Shown: positions 1 to 11,279, numbered from the stretch's first letter. The stretch: DNA of 64,000 bases from Nepenthes gracilis (GCA_033239525.1 BSYO01000010.1:13360042-13424041), one strand, 5' to 3'. Numbers and translations: made by a program. Notes: a model not told the origin generated them from the sequence alone.

Positions 1-180
1 GGTCTTAAACCCTAGTCATCTAAGTGGCCCATGAGCGGTCGGAAACCCTGGTCATCCAGGTAGCCCATAAGCGGTCTTAAACCCTAGTCATCTAGGTGGC
101 CCATGAGCGGTCTGAAACCTTGGTCATCCGAGCGGCCCAATAGCGGTCGTACTAAACCTTGGTCATCCAAGTGGCCTATA
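1..180 (+). repeat. 36-bp minisatellite, five tandem copies
   Basis: Five head-to-tail units start at 1, 37, 73, 109 and 145, each exactly 36 bp, beginning GGTC and sharing AAACC..GGTCATC..G.GGCC. Units 1 and 3 are nearly identical, 2, 4 and 5 more diverged. The array runs off the left edge. It lies in the 3' non-coding region of element A, where Tat-lineage elements are known to carry variable tandem repeats. Confidence 0.9.
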
Positions 181-620
181 ATAACAAAACCTTAGGGGGC
201 AAGTATGGCACATGTGAACCTCCTCTCGGGAGCAAACGTCCCGACCAACGACGGCCGAAGGGAGAAACATTTCTTCTCCAATATTGGCAGCCCAAGTCTT
301 CACTTGTACGGCGCCACCAGCTGGCTAGTTAATACAAACCGTCCGCCTATAAAAATCTTATTCCTTCGGCATCTCTAACCAACCAGGCTAATATAGTAAC
401 CTTCTAACGAAATGGTAGCGTGATCAAACAAAGAACGAGAAGCGTTCCTTCTCTAACGCTCGACTGCCCAAGTTTCCACTGAAAAGACCAAAGGTCAAGT
501 TAACGCAACCACCGCTAAGCCTAGGGACTCGGCTCCTTAGGCAATGCAGATCAATCATTATTTACACAAACGCAAAAAGCAACAAAAGACAATGGACGCC
601 AAACTGAAAAGAATTTTCAT

Positions 621-626
621 TTTATT
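621..626 (-). terminator. Poly(A) signal of the antisense frame in element A
   Basis: TTTATT on the plus strand gives AATAAA on the minus strand, just past the end of the antisense frame. A TTACAA word follows at about 640-655. A similar TTCATT...TTACAA arrangement ends the antisense units of element B. Confidence 0.5.
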
Positions 627-647
627 GCTCAAAAAGTGTATTACAAT

Positions 648-1632
648 TTACACAAGTTCAAAAATGCCAAAGAAAAACAAAAGGCTACAGGGGCGGCGAA
701 CCACCCTGGCTGTCTCGGGGATCTCCCTCCAAATCTTCCTTACGTTGCGCTGCGTGGTTTCTCTGATTGATAAGCTCCATGGGAAGTCAGGATCGATCAA
801 CCGTGCAACGCGCCGTCCAATATTGAGCCCCTCCAACAGCCGGGCGTGCAATGCACCCCCGATCTCATGAGGGCTCATCCGAGTGGCCAACTCGTTCTTT
901 GAGGCTGCGGCTCTGTCGGCAAGGCGCTTATTGCTCGTCTTAAGTCAATCCTCCTCCTCTTTCAAGCGAGCGACCTCGACCCTTAGCTCAGCATTCTCTG
1001 CCTCCACGCCCGCCATGACAGCCTCAAGAGCACCATGCCATTTCTCTCTCACTTTCACAAAGAAGAATCGATTTTTCCAGTTCTTCAGCGAATCATGAAT
1101 GGCCGTGTTAATTTTTATTCTCGTACGGGGACTGAGGAAAATCCACTCCGCCCCCTGGTTCACTTTAAATACAACTTTAACGCCAGACATCCTAAATTTC
1201 TGGACAAGCTTTCGGGCAAAAATGCATAAAGTGCAAATGTACCTCACTGCATTGGCATGGAGCTGAGCGATGGGTACTCGTAGAGCCGCCACAATCGACT
1301 CCAGCTCTTTCTACAAGGGCGATCCTCGAGATGGGCCTCATAAATGGTGATTTAACCCTGGGTGGGGTAAAGGCCTGTCGTCTTTGCCTTAACCCTCCGA
1401 TATCCTTGGGAATGTTGAAATCCATGCACGGTGCCTTAATATTATTTTCTCTCAAAATGGATGAGAAATCTACGACGGAAGACATGATCAAGCAAAAAAT
1501 GGGAAGGGTTTGTCTGAGAAATGAGGAGGAAGAAGACAACGGTTTGACAGCGTAAATGATTTCAAAACACGGAAAGGAAAACTTAAGCGCCAAGCATGAA
1601 ATCCTCATTAATGACGCCATCAGTCTAGCCAC
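648..1632 (-). pseudogene. Antisense ORF of element A, broken (Transposase_28-like domain)
   Basis: Read on the minus strand, about 1,292-945 contains the motifs QLHANAVRY, CTLCIFARKL and WKNRFFFVK. These match the antisense frame of element B (RLHPNTVRY, SLCIFAQL, WKDRFFFLQ) and the 'putative gypsy type transposon' family (Pfam Transposase_28) known from plant Tat elements. An in-frame TAG lies just before the domain, near 1,320. The downstream part (about 890-648) has GRRVARLIDPDF, matching the C-terminal segment in element B. The frame ends near an AATAAA on the minus strand (621-626). Function of the product is unknown. Stops and shifts make a full protein unlikely. Confidence 0.7.
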
Positions 1633-1770
1633 ATATCACCTCCCTACTTGACCACCAAAAGGACTTCTCGCGCGCATTAACGGGCGTGGATCTCCGCCCA
1701 ACCAAAGGGAGACACGTGTCATTTTCTGCCTTGCAAACCGGCCAAAAGTTGGCAGAAAATGTTTCCAGAA

Positions 1771-1870
1771 TTGGCCAAAACGGTCAACAATTCTAGTACT
1801 CCGAAATTGGCCAAAACGGTCAACAATTTTGGTGCTCCGGAATTGACAAGGACGGTCAACAATTCCGGTC
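1771..1870 (+). repeat. Second 36-bp tandem repeat, about 2.8 copies
   Basis: Units start at 1,771, 1,807 and 1,843. The first two share TTGGCCAAAACGGTCAACAA; the third is diverged and truncated. The period equals that of the array at 1-180 but the sequence is different. It lies between the antisense frame and the 3' LTR, near where an antisense promoter would be expected. Confidence 0.85.
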
Positions 1871-1970
1871 AAACTATCATTCACGCTTTTTATGTATTCC
1901 CACGAGATCCTCAAAGCAAGAAAAGGCATCCTATCATGAGCATACTAGAGGCCAGACTTCTGGCCACCAG

Positions 1971-1983
1971 CATGGGGAGCTAG
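1971..1983 (+). other. Polypurine tract of element A
   Basis: CATGGGGAGCTAG lies immediately before the LTR. Element B has CATGGGGGGTTAG in the same place (24,196-24,208), which supports both as plus-strand priming sites. Confidence 0.75.
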
Positions 1984-2994
1984 TGATGGGTACACCGAAA
2001 ATGGGCTTGCCCCACAAAAGTCAAAGGCCCAAGACCACGGTCAACACTCTAGCGGCCCAATTGAAAAATGAGCCCGTCATGCTGGAGTTGCTGGAGTGGT
2101 CAATCAAACGTTGACCGTCTGCCTTGTGCGCATTGGGCCCAAAGAAGCCGATCAATGGGGCTTAATTGCCCAATCTATTACGGATACCCTTCACAAGGGC
2201 GGCCAACACGCACGCAGACAATCAACTCAAGCGTTGACTAAAGGAGCCTTTCACATTAATCCTCAAAAGGCCAACAACGATTCTCGAGGATAATCCACGA
2301 TCTCAACTCGACTGGAAGGATATTGACAAGATTGGGCGCCTTCAAAGAAGGAAAGCGCCATATCTTCCCAATTCCTTGCCAACCAAGGCACCTCAACGGT
2401 AATATGTTGAGGAGGAAAGAAACCAACTTGGAAAGTTGTTGGACGCCTCATAAGGAAATAATCACGCCCACCTTGGCAACTCGCATTCGCTCCAGAAGGC
2501 AAGCCAGCCAAGGTGGACAGAGGGGATCACGCCTTCCAAAGTAGGAAGATCACCCTCTCAGCCATTAAATAAACCCTAGAATCATCATTCTGGGACGGAC
2601 TCTGATCTATGCTTTCATCGATGTTTTAGTGATTTGATCACGCTTTCATTGAGCGCTGAAACCTTCATCCTCTAAAAAACCTTAAGGCAACAAACGGACC
2701 CTGACGGCCATTTACTACCTTCCCACCTCCCAAATTCAAGAAGACATCACGTCTCTCTTACATCTGGGTCAAACACTCTTTCTCTTCTCTCTCTCTCAGT
2801 TTTAATTTTTTTCTCTCGTAGACTGTTTTACTGACTTGAGCGTCGGAGTGTTTTCGGTGGAATGATTTTTCGTCGAACAAGTTGACCTATTGTTCTGTTT
2901 AGTGGTGTGCAGGATCCAACTTAGGGAACGAAGCCGGAGTCACGACAAGATGATCACCCAAATCTGTTCGAGTTTGGATCCCAGGGACGCATCA
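1984..2994 (+). repeat. 3' LTR of element A (1,011 bp)
   Basis: The LTR begins TGATGGGTAC and ends GGGACGCATCA, giving a perfect TGATG/CATCA terminal inverted repeat. It starts directly after the polypurine tract and ends where copia 1 leader sequence resumes. A TATA-like ATTAAATAAACC lies around 2,565, and the U5 part shares GAGCGTCGGAGTG with the element B LTR. The expected target duplication on the right would be TACTT (2,995-2,999); the left partner is outside the window. Confidence 0.85.
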
Positions 2995-3159
2995 TACTTG
3001 AATTAAAATTTAGCTCACAGGTAATTTTTTGTCAATTGATTTATGATGTATGCTTTATAATGGTAAAACATAATTCTGCATTTTATTAGCCTCATTTATT
3101 GGTCGTTAAGCATGTATTTATTTTATGCAGTTATTCAATCTATTAATCTTTTTGACATA

Positions 3160-3890
3160 AGATGTGAAATTTTTAAACTAAAATGTGATAACTATAAGGT
3201 GTGGAAGGAGAGAATTCTTCTCCACTTAGAGTGGATGGACATAGATTATGCTATACGGAAAGACGAACTGTCTACTCTTACTCTTACCAGTACTCCGGTT
3301 GATGTAACTCTTTATGAACGTTGGGAGCGATCTAATCGCCTCAGTTTGATATTATAAAGACTAAAATCTCTGCTGGCATTCGTGGTTCTGTCGACCAGTA
3401 TAATAAAGTGCGAGATTTACTGAAGGCTATCGATGAGTAGTTTGAGACTTCAGATAAAGTACTTACTAGCACCTTGATAAAGAAGTTTTCATCTATCAAG
3501 CTCACTAGTGTTAAGGGTGTACGTGAGCACATAATGCAGATGAGGGATATAGCGGCCCAATTAAAAAATTTAGAATTAAAACTGTCTGAATCTTTCTTTG
3601 TGCACTATATTTTGAACACGCTTCTACCACAATATGGACCTTTTAAAATCTCTTACAACATACATAAAGATAAATGGTCGATCAATGAACTCATGATCAT
3701 GTGTGTTCAAGAGGAAGGAAGGCTCATGATGGAGCAAAATGAAAGCGTTTACATGTTTAAAGAAGAAAAGTTCAAGACACAAGCCAAAAAGAAGGGGAAA
3801 GATAAAATACCTTATCAATTTGACATCAAGAAGGAGTCCAAGTGCTTCTTCTGTAAAAAATAGACACGTTAAGAAGGACTGTGTCAAGTA
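3160..3890 (+). pseudogene. Copia 1 gag (UBN2-type with zinc knuckle), broken
   Basis: The frame reads DNYKVWKERILLHLEW and LYERWERSNRLSL, typical of copia gag. A frameshift falls near 3,350 and a TAG at about 3,440. The C-terminal CCHC knuckle reads CFFCKK, then a TAG, then THVKKDC. The cysteine/histidine spacing (CX2CX4HX4C) is kept across the stop. Gag would form the cytoplasmic particle, but this copy cannot make a full-length protein. Confidence 0.85.
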
Positions 3891-3956
3891 TCAAAATTGG
3901 TTTGAAAAGAAAGGTAATCTATTCTCTTTTGTATGTTATGAATCTAATATGGTTAA

Positions 3957-5290
3957 TGTTGTACATAACACATGGTGGATTGATTCTGGTTCTACAATCC
4001 ATATTTTAAATTTTTTACAGGGCTTGCGAAATCTAAGGAAGCCAGTGGGCAGTGAACAAATCATCTCCTCTGGAAACAAGATGTGTTCACATGTAGAGGC
4101 CATTGGAACATGCAGCTTAGTTTTAAGTAGTGGTTTTATTTTGACACTTGAAAAGACTTTTTATATTTCAAATTTCTCCAAAAATTTAATTTCAGTTTCA
4201 AGATTTGTACCTTATAGATATTCCGTTATATTTTCAGACTCATTTTTCAGTTTAAATTATAAGTCTGATATTATTAAAAATGGTACATTATCTGATGGTA
4301 TTTATTATTTAAATTTATAAAATAATACCTCTTTCAATACTGTGCATGTTGATACTGACATTACGCGATGTGTTATGAATGAATGTTCCTCTGTGTTGTG
4401 GCATAGGAGATTAAGTCATATCTCCATTGAAAGAATCAAAAGATTGGTAAATAATAGAGTATTTAGTACTCTAAATTTTACTGATTTTAAAATTTGTGTG
4501 GATTACATTAAAGGAAAGAAGACCAACAAGACTAACAAAAATGCCAAGAGGAGTTTAGATATATTAGAAATCATACATACTGATATTTATAGTTCTGATA
4601 TTGATTCATATAGCCCAAAATATTTCATCACATTTATTGATAATTTCTCACGATATATGTATCTCTACTTGTTTCATAATAAGAATGAAACCTTAGATAC
4701 TTTTAAATTATTTAAAGTTGAAGTAGAGAAGTAATATGAAAAATAAATCAAGATTGTGAGATCATATAGAGGTGGAGAGTATTATGAAAAATATACTGAA
4801 GATGGACAAATACCTGGTCCATTAGTAAGGTTTCTTCAAGAACATGGGATTGTTGTCCAATATACTATGTCTGATTCTCTGGACCAAAATGATGTAACAG
4901 AAAGAAAAAATCGAACATTATTGGACATGGTAAGAAGTATGCTTAGTAACTCCGAACTTTCAAAATCCTTGTGAAGTGAAGCTCTTAAACGATGGTGTAT
5001 ATATTAAACTGGGTCCCAACAAAGGCTGTTCCAAAAACTCCTTTTGAGTTATGAAAAGGTTGGAAACCGAGTTTGTAACATGTACGCGTATGGGGATGCC
5101 CATCTGAAGTAAGAGTTTATAATTCACATGATAAGAAGTTGGATCCAATGACTATTAGTGGAAATTTTATTGGATATGCTGAACGGTCCAAGGGATACAG
5201 ATTTTATTATCCATCTCACAGTACTAGGATTGTAGAATCAAAACATACAAAATTTTTTGAAAATGACTTAATGAGTGGGAGAAAATGATC
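3957..5290 (+). pseudogene. Copia 1 protease and integrase, broken
   Basis: The protease active site is visible as WWIDSGSTIHI around 3,975. The integrase zinc-binding region (LWHRRLSHI ... CVDYIKGKK) runs from about 4,400. The core shows HTD (about 4,575), FIDNFSRYMYLY (about 4,635) and DVTERKNRTL (about 4,895). Stops occur at 4,318, at about 4,732 and again at about 4,972, and there are further breaks toward 5,300. The order protease-integrase-RT is that of copia. Confidence 0.85.
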
Positions 5291-5639
5291 AAGAAATTTG
5301 ATTTCTGATAATGATCATTTGGTTTCTCATCCATCCACTTCAAATGATAGGTTAATTGTTGTACACAATACTCCTCAATATCAATCTAATATTGAACAAC
5401 CAATCAATATTATTTCACAAAATACTGATCCTATTTCAGTTGACCATAAAATTCAGGATATAGTTGTATAACATACTCCTGTTGAAGATGATGATACAAC
5501 ATTGAGAAGGTTTTCTAGAATGAGAAAGTTAGCAATCCCTTGTGATTATATTACAAGAGTCAGACTACAATATAGGAGTCGAAAATGATCCTGAAACGTT
5601 TTTATAAGCTATGAGTTGTAATGAGTCACAATTATGATA

Positions 5640-7156
5640 CAATGCCATAAAAGAAGAGATGAATTCCATGAGTTGCAATGGAGTCTGGGATCTTGTTAAG
5701 TTGCCTAAAGGGACGAAAGTCATACGATGTAAATGAGTCTTTAAAACAAAGAAAGACTCATTGGACAATATCAAAAGATATAATGTAAGACTCGTTGCTA
5801 AGGGATATACTCAAAAAGAGGGAATTGATTACATGGAGACTTTTTCTCTTCTATCTAAAAAGGATTCTCTTCGCATAATTTTGGTATTGGTTGCTTATTT
5901 TGATATGAAATTATAACAAATAGATGTGAAAATAGTATTTTTAAATAATGATCTAGAGAAAGAGGTTTACATAAAACAACCAGAAGGATTCTCCTCTAGT
6001 GATGGTGAGCAATTAGTATGTATACTCAAGAAGTTCATATATGATTGAAACAAACCTCTCGTCAATGGTATTTTAAATTTGATAAAATTATCTCTTCATT
6101 TAGTTTTGAAGAGAATATTTTGGATCAATGTATATACTAGAAGGTCAGTGGGAGTAAGATTTATTTTCTTATTTTATATGTGGACGATATTTTACTTCCA
6201 TACAATGATAAAGGGTTACTGTATGAGGTGAAACAATTTCTCTCTGATAAATTTAAAATGAAAGATATGGGTGATACATCTTATGTCATTGGCATCAAGA
6301 TATATCGAGACAGACCACGATGTGTTCTGGATTTGTTTCAAGAGACCTATATCAATAAAATTTTACAGAAATTTCGGATGAAAGATTATTCACCAAGTGT
6401 AGCACCCATTGTGAATGGTGATAGGTTCAATTTGAGCCAATGGCCAAAAAATAATTTAGAACGGGAACAGATAAAAAATATTCCATATGCTTCCGTTGTT
6501 GAAAGTTTGATGTATGCTTAGGTATGTACAAGACCTAACATAGCATTTACAGTTGAAATGTTGGAAAGAATTCAGAGTAATATAGGTATGGAACACTGAA
6601 AAGCTGCTAAAAAGTGATGAGGTATCTTCAAGGTACCAAAGACTACATGCTTACATATAGAATGACCGACGATTTAGAAGTATTGGGATACTCCAATTTA
6701 GACTTCGTTGGATGTGTTGATTCACGTAAATCAACATCCGGTTATATATTTTTGTTTGCAGGATGAGCTCTATCCTAGCGGAGTGCAAAGCAAACCTTGA
6801 TTGCTACTTCCACTATAGAAGTCGAGTTCGTTACTTATTTCGAGGCTACAAAGCATGGTGTATGGATGATAAATTTTACGTCTAGGTTTAGAGTGGTTGA
6901 TTCCATCTCAATGCCATTAAAGATATATTGTGATAATTCATTTGCTGTTTTTCTAGCTAAAAATAATAAAAATAGCAGTCAAAGTAAATACATCAATAAA
7001 TAATTTTTAGCCATAAAGGAGTGCATTAAAGGAAAGAAAATTGCTATTGAGCATATTAGTACTGAATTGATGATCGTTGATCCTTTGACAAAAGGCATAC
7101 CACCATTGATGTTTAAAGATCTCGTAATAAAAATGGGACTAAGTTTCATTTTGTAA
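5640..7156 (+). pseudogene. Copia 1 reverse transcriptase and RNase H, broken
   Basis: RT starts near 5,660 with GVWDLVKLPKGTKV and RLVAKGYTQKEGIDY. An in-frame TGA replaces the tryptophan in the CKWVFK motif. The catalytic box LYVDDILL is intact around 6,170-6,195. RNase H follows with IATSTIEVEFVTYFEATKHG and IYCDNSFAV, and ends MGLSFIL-stop at 7,156. Frameshifts near 6,050-6,180 and stops at about 6,520 and 6,600 separate the pieces. Confidence 0.85.
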
Positions 7157-7458
7157 TTTTCATTGTATTGACAATGATATTTAGTGAAATTTCTATTTAT
7201 CTGTTGTGATGTTTCTCAAAATTGTGTACACATTGATTGATTTGAGAATGTCATTAATTGTTGGACAAAGAATAAACATAAGGTTTATTCACAAAGTAAT
7301 ATTACCGGATATGGACATGACTTGAGAAATGTAATATATTGTAATACATGAAAAATATTACTCATTATTAGAGGACTTATCGCCATGATTCGTATATTTA
7401 TTTATTAAGTTTGAGAATTGATGGGTTTGGTTATCACATCAAGTAAAACATAGACCAA

Positions 7459-7468
7459 GTGGGAGAAT
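7459..7468 (+). other. Polypurine tract of copia 1
   Basis: GTGGGAGAA directly precedes the LTR TGTAGG. The same tract precedes the copia 2 3' LTR at about 34,551-34,559. Confidence 0.75.
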
Positions 7469-7922
7469 GTAGGCTTCAGCAGTCGAGCCGTCGAGCCAAG
7501 CCGAGCCGGCTTCTTCAAGCCGATTTTGAGCCGTGTTTCAGCCGATTGGTTTCTTCCCTTTGTTTCAACTTCTCGACACCTGATCTCCTTTTTACGTTTC
7601 ATTCCATTGATTGCTGAAATATTAGTGGTCTATTTAAGTATTGATAACTCTCCCATTAACGTGCTCATCAATCTCGGCTGGTTGATCAAGGTAACGCTCA
7701 ATTGAGGCATTTGATGGATTTGTCTTATAAATCACGCATTCTGGTTTTGTCCCTGGCACCCAACTCATACAATACACCATCTAGAAGAGTAAGGCATGTC
7801 CAGAAGCTCAAAGCTGGTCCGTTTCGCGAAGTCCAAAAACAGAGCAAGCAAATGACAGGAGGTATAAAACTCGATCCTTTATTCCGCTTTCGTGGCTGTT
7901 TAACCCACGTTATATGCTTACA
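7469..7922 (+). repeat. 3' LTR of copia 1 (454 bp)
   Basis: It begins TGTAGGCTTCAGC and ends GCTTACA. From about 7,610 on (GAAATATTAGTGG, TATTTAAGTATTGATAAC, CACCATCTAGAAGAG, AACAGAGCAAGC) it aligns with the copia 2 LTRs. The first about 110 bp hold repeated GAGCC words that copia 2 lacks, so U3 differs between the copies. TATTTAAG near 7,634 is the likely TATA box. Confidence 0.85.
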
Positions 7923-9056
7923 AAAATCACTATGGCCCCATCCTCCATTGATCCATTGACGGGTAACTTACACCTCCCTCTCTTTAGAAATTTTAGATCT
8001 GGAGGACAACTAATTTTGAGTTTTTTTTTTTTTTGAAAAAATTTAGAAATAGAGAAATTTTAAAAAATGCTTCAACTCTGAAACTTGTTATTCAAAATTT
8101 TATTCTTGAAACTTGTTTGATTCCGAAAGTTATTATATCTGATTTAAAAAATGTGAAAGATGCAAATGAACACAAGGGAGACAATCTCTATTTTTTTTGA
8201 AAGCGGCAAAAGAGCACAAGGAAGGCAAAGAAGCCGAAAAAAAAAAATCCAGAATCAAAACTGAACATTGACAACGGATCTAGTTATACGGTGAAGGACG
8301 ACATTTGAGTCCTTTAATTGTTACTTTGTTACAAGATTTATGCTGCTTTATTGTTAATTTGTTTGGGTATTTTTAGATTTTTGTGACTTTTTAGCTTAAT
8401 TGTTTTTGGGTATGGCGAAGGACCTTAAGATTATTTTGATGCGTAACATTTCAGTTCTAATTTTGGTGATTTTTGGTCGATTTTAGATTAAGTTTGTTGA
8501 CTTTTTTGCTTTCAGTGTAAAGTGTGCATATTACGTTTTCAAATTACAATCAATCATGGTTAAAAATTTCAATGCTGTGATAATCTCTGTAAATGAATGA
8601 CAAGTCTCTTCGAGCTGTAACTATAGGTGCATTGGTATCAATTATTCTTGCTTCTGTTGCTATTATTGAGCTACATAAAAAAAAATGAAAAATAAAGATG
8701 TTTATTAAGACAGCCATGTATAAATACATATTATGAAAGAGCTTATCATATAGATATTGTATTGTTTTAAGGTAATAATCATTACTTTGAATGAAACCGG
8801 TTGTTTTTACCAACATAGTGATCTTCTCATGAGGGATGATCTTTTGCACCATTAGGGAACAAGTAGTTATTCTTTTATGCTCGTTGGATAGAATGCCGGA
8901 TTTTATTTCTTCAGTGGATAATTTTATAGATTAGTTAAAACAATGCATCATTATGAGCCTTTATTTTAATGTATGAAACAGTAATCTCTCTTTTTTCATC
9001 GCTATGTAAGTTTTATATCTTCACCATACTTTTCAGTTTATTTACTATTAAATTAG
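7923..9056 (+). other. AT-rich spacer, no gene recognised
   Basis: The stretch holds homopolymer T and A runs (about 8,020, 8,190, 8,240, 8,670). A short frame around 8,600-8,680 (SLRAVTIGALVSIILAS) might be an N-terminal remnant of the Harbinger transposase downstream, but it is too short to assign. Confidence 0.4.
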
Positions 9057-9590
9057 GACTTTGTGGGTGCAATTGATGCAACTCATGTTCATGCAAATGT
9101 TCCTCTTGAAATTCAAGAAATGTTACCCGGTCAAAAGGATGTGACTACACAAAATGTATTAGCTGCCATCAATTTTGATTTGCACTTTATTTATGTTCTA
9201 CCTGGTTGAGAAAGAAGTGCACATGATTCTCCTGTCTTAAATGATGAATTATTAAGACACAGAAGACTTGGATTCTCAGCAGGTATTGCATATAAACCAG
9301 TATATTAGATTCTCAGCGGGTATTGCATGTAAAAATCAATATATCTAATAATTATATCTATATATATGGGACTTTTAATATATTTTATGGAAAATTTGTA
9401 GGAAAGTATTATTTGGGTGATGCAGGTTATGATATTATAAATGGAATAATATCTCCATGCATGGTGTCCGATTCCACTTGAAGGAATTCACTAACTGTGC
9501 ACCCCAAAATGAAAAGAAGTTGTCTGATCTTGGTCACTCTTCTTTGCCGGCAACTATTGAGTGGGAAAAGACGTTTGCATTCCACTAACA
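9057..9590 (+). pseudogene. PIF/Harbinger (HARBI1-like) transposase, broken
   Basis: A frame from 9,057 reads FVGAIDATHVHA, TTQNVLAAINFD and SAHDSPVLND, the DDE-nuclease core of PIF/Harbinger transposases. The first two acidic residues of the triad are present (AIDATH, HDSPV). A TGA replaces the tryptophan normally following VLPG. An intron appears kept at 9,282-9,401 (GCAG|GTATTG ... TTTGTAG|GAAAG). After it come YYLGDAGYD, then, in another frame, FHLKEFTNC and a possible catalytic ATIEWEKTF. Terminal inverted repeats were not identified. The product would bind and cut element ends in the nucleus, but this copy is dead. Confidence 0.8.
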
Positions 9591-10628
9591 GTCGACAGCA
9601 TTAGCTTACGAAACACAAGTAGGTGTAGTGCTGGCAAGCCATATTCTTCACGATCAAGCACTGGGGGGTTGATTCGGATGATTTTTTCAAGGAAGATGTA
9701 TGCCTGGCAAATCAAGCAGCATAGTAAAGATCCAACCAATGTCAAAGAGATGGCAGAGAAGAGAATGGGGAGTGGACTATAAAACGAGATATGATAGCTT
9801 TTTTTTGTATAGATTGATTATGATGGTGGCAACATATGATATAATTTGTGTGCTATCAATGTTGGTGGTGAATGCTCACTGCTTTGATGATGACTTCATC
9901 CTATGAGTTGCTGGATGCTGGGCTTGCTGTTGGCTCCCTCAAAATTGCTCGACTTTAATTTCTTGGTAGAAATTTTATCAGGCAATGTCTAATTTGATGT
10001 ACTTTGATGGTTGATATAATTTTGTAATATTTTTTTGGGCCTGTTGATGTTAGGGACAAGCCTCTGATGTGTTTTTTCTGTAAGCCTTTGTTTTGAGTGG
10101 ATATTTTTATTTCATTGCAAAAATAAAATGAGCTGTTTTTTTTTTTATGTAGTTATTTCAATATGTGACAAACTATTAATTATGCAGTGCAGAAACAGCT
10201 TGCCATGTGAAACTAGTCTCTTATTATATGGTTACCATGTGATTTTTAAAGTTTTGTAGTGTTATTTTTATTTTATTTATCAACTAAATTAGTATAATTG
10301 TCCATGAAAATTAAATACCAAAAATGTAAGGGGAAGTAATTTAGGTGTTCAAAAGCCCATGTCTCACCTGTCACTGTAGATATTGGTTGAACAAGCAATC
10401 AAATAAAATAAAACCAACTTCAACTTTTAGGACATAATTTTTTACATGAGTAGCCAAATACCGATTAAAAATTTGAAGTCGGTGCCTTCTTGGCCATCCC
10501 GAGAACCATCTCGAGGCTACGAAGAAGGAATTCATAATTATAATGATAATTCGAGATAAAGTCACTTTGGTTGGAATGACAACTTGAAAAAATAACTATT
10601 TTAGGAAAGTTTATAATGAAAATATTAT
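9591..10628 (+). other. Spacer without recognised features
   Basis: Short frames at 9,561-9,906 match no family I recognise. The rest is AT-rich. The last five bases (ATTAT, 10,624-10,628) are the left target duplication of repeat D. Confidence 0.4.
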
Positions 10629-11279
10629 TATAACACCCTGATAATTTGACTCTAGCTACCAAATTAATTTAGTAGTAAATAATATTATATTTTGATATTA
10701 ATAAATACTATTAATAATAATGAGTATCAAATAATTAGTCATTAATAATAAGTAATTATATCAATTATTAAATAAATAAATATTATTATTATTATTATAA
10801 CTTATTAATAATAACATAAATAATAATATAATAAAACGTTTAAACCCTACCCATCGGTTCAGGCAAGTAACGCTTCTGTCAATTTGCAACCAATCTGTCC
10901 TTCTCTCTCTAAGTTAATCGTATTCCTTCCCAATGAAATTAAATTAGTGATGTGTATGGAAATTGTTATGAAAGACTGAATCGGGAGGAGAAACAGAGGA
11001 CAATGCTCTGTTTGGGGTCTCCTAATTTCGGTATAGTGAGCCAAAGGATTACTTGAATCTGGGGCTTGACAGATGATGAATTTATGCTACATATAGTTGG
11101 GATTTACCTGTTAAATTATAAAATTTGGGGATTTTTATGGTTTGACGGGGATTAGGCGAATCGCGAGGAACACTGTTTGGTTGCTGTAATTATTTCAGTG
11201 GCTTGTGTGCTCCATGAGTATACGTATAAGGGCGTAATTATAATTAATATATGTGCGGTGTGTATTTATACACACAGAA

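Larger units (their letters stand above)
1..2994 (+). mobile_element. Element A: 3' part of a Tat-type Ty3/gypsy retrotransposon
   Basis: The left window edge cuts this element; only the region 3' of pol and the 3' LTR are present. Order: 36-bp minisatellite, a short stretch also found in element B (around 180-215 here, around 19,320-19,345 there, sharing AACAAAACCTTAGGG), a broken antisense frame, a second 36-bp tandem repeat, a purine tract and the LTR. The antisense frame and the purine tract match those of element B, which has a complete Tat-type pol, so the lineage assignment rests on that comparison. The LTR ends abut leader sequence of copia 1, so A inserted into copia 1. Its gag-pol and 5' LTR should lie to the left. 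Confidence 0.8.
2995..7922 (+). mobile_element. Copia 1: decayed Ty1/copia retrotransposon, 5' part displaced
   Basis: Gag, protease, integrase, RT and RNase H follow in copia order, then a polypurine tract and a 3' LTR. The whole length is homologous to copia 2. The junction at 2,994/2,995 falls inside leader sequence that is continuous in copia 2 (around 25,460), so element A interrupted this copy and the 5' LTR should lie left of A. Many stops and frameshifts interrupt all domains. The right target duplication would be AAAAT (7,923-7,927). Confidence 0.9.

Noticed and set aside
1..180. Direct repeats of 36 bp resembling a CRISPR array in unit size
   Set aside because: Units are contiguous with no spacers and lie in a plant retrotransposon.
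9561..9906. Two overlapping plus-strand frames after the Harbinger relic
   Set aside because: No recognisable domain; too short to support a gene.
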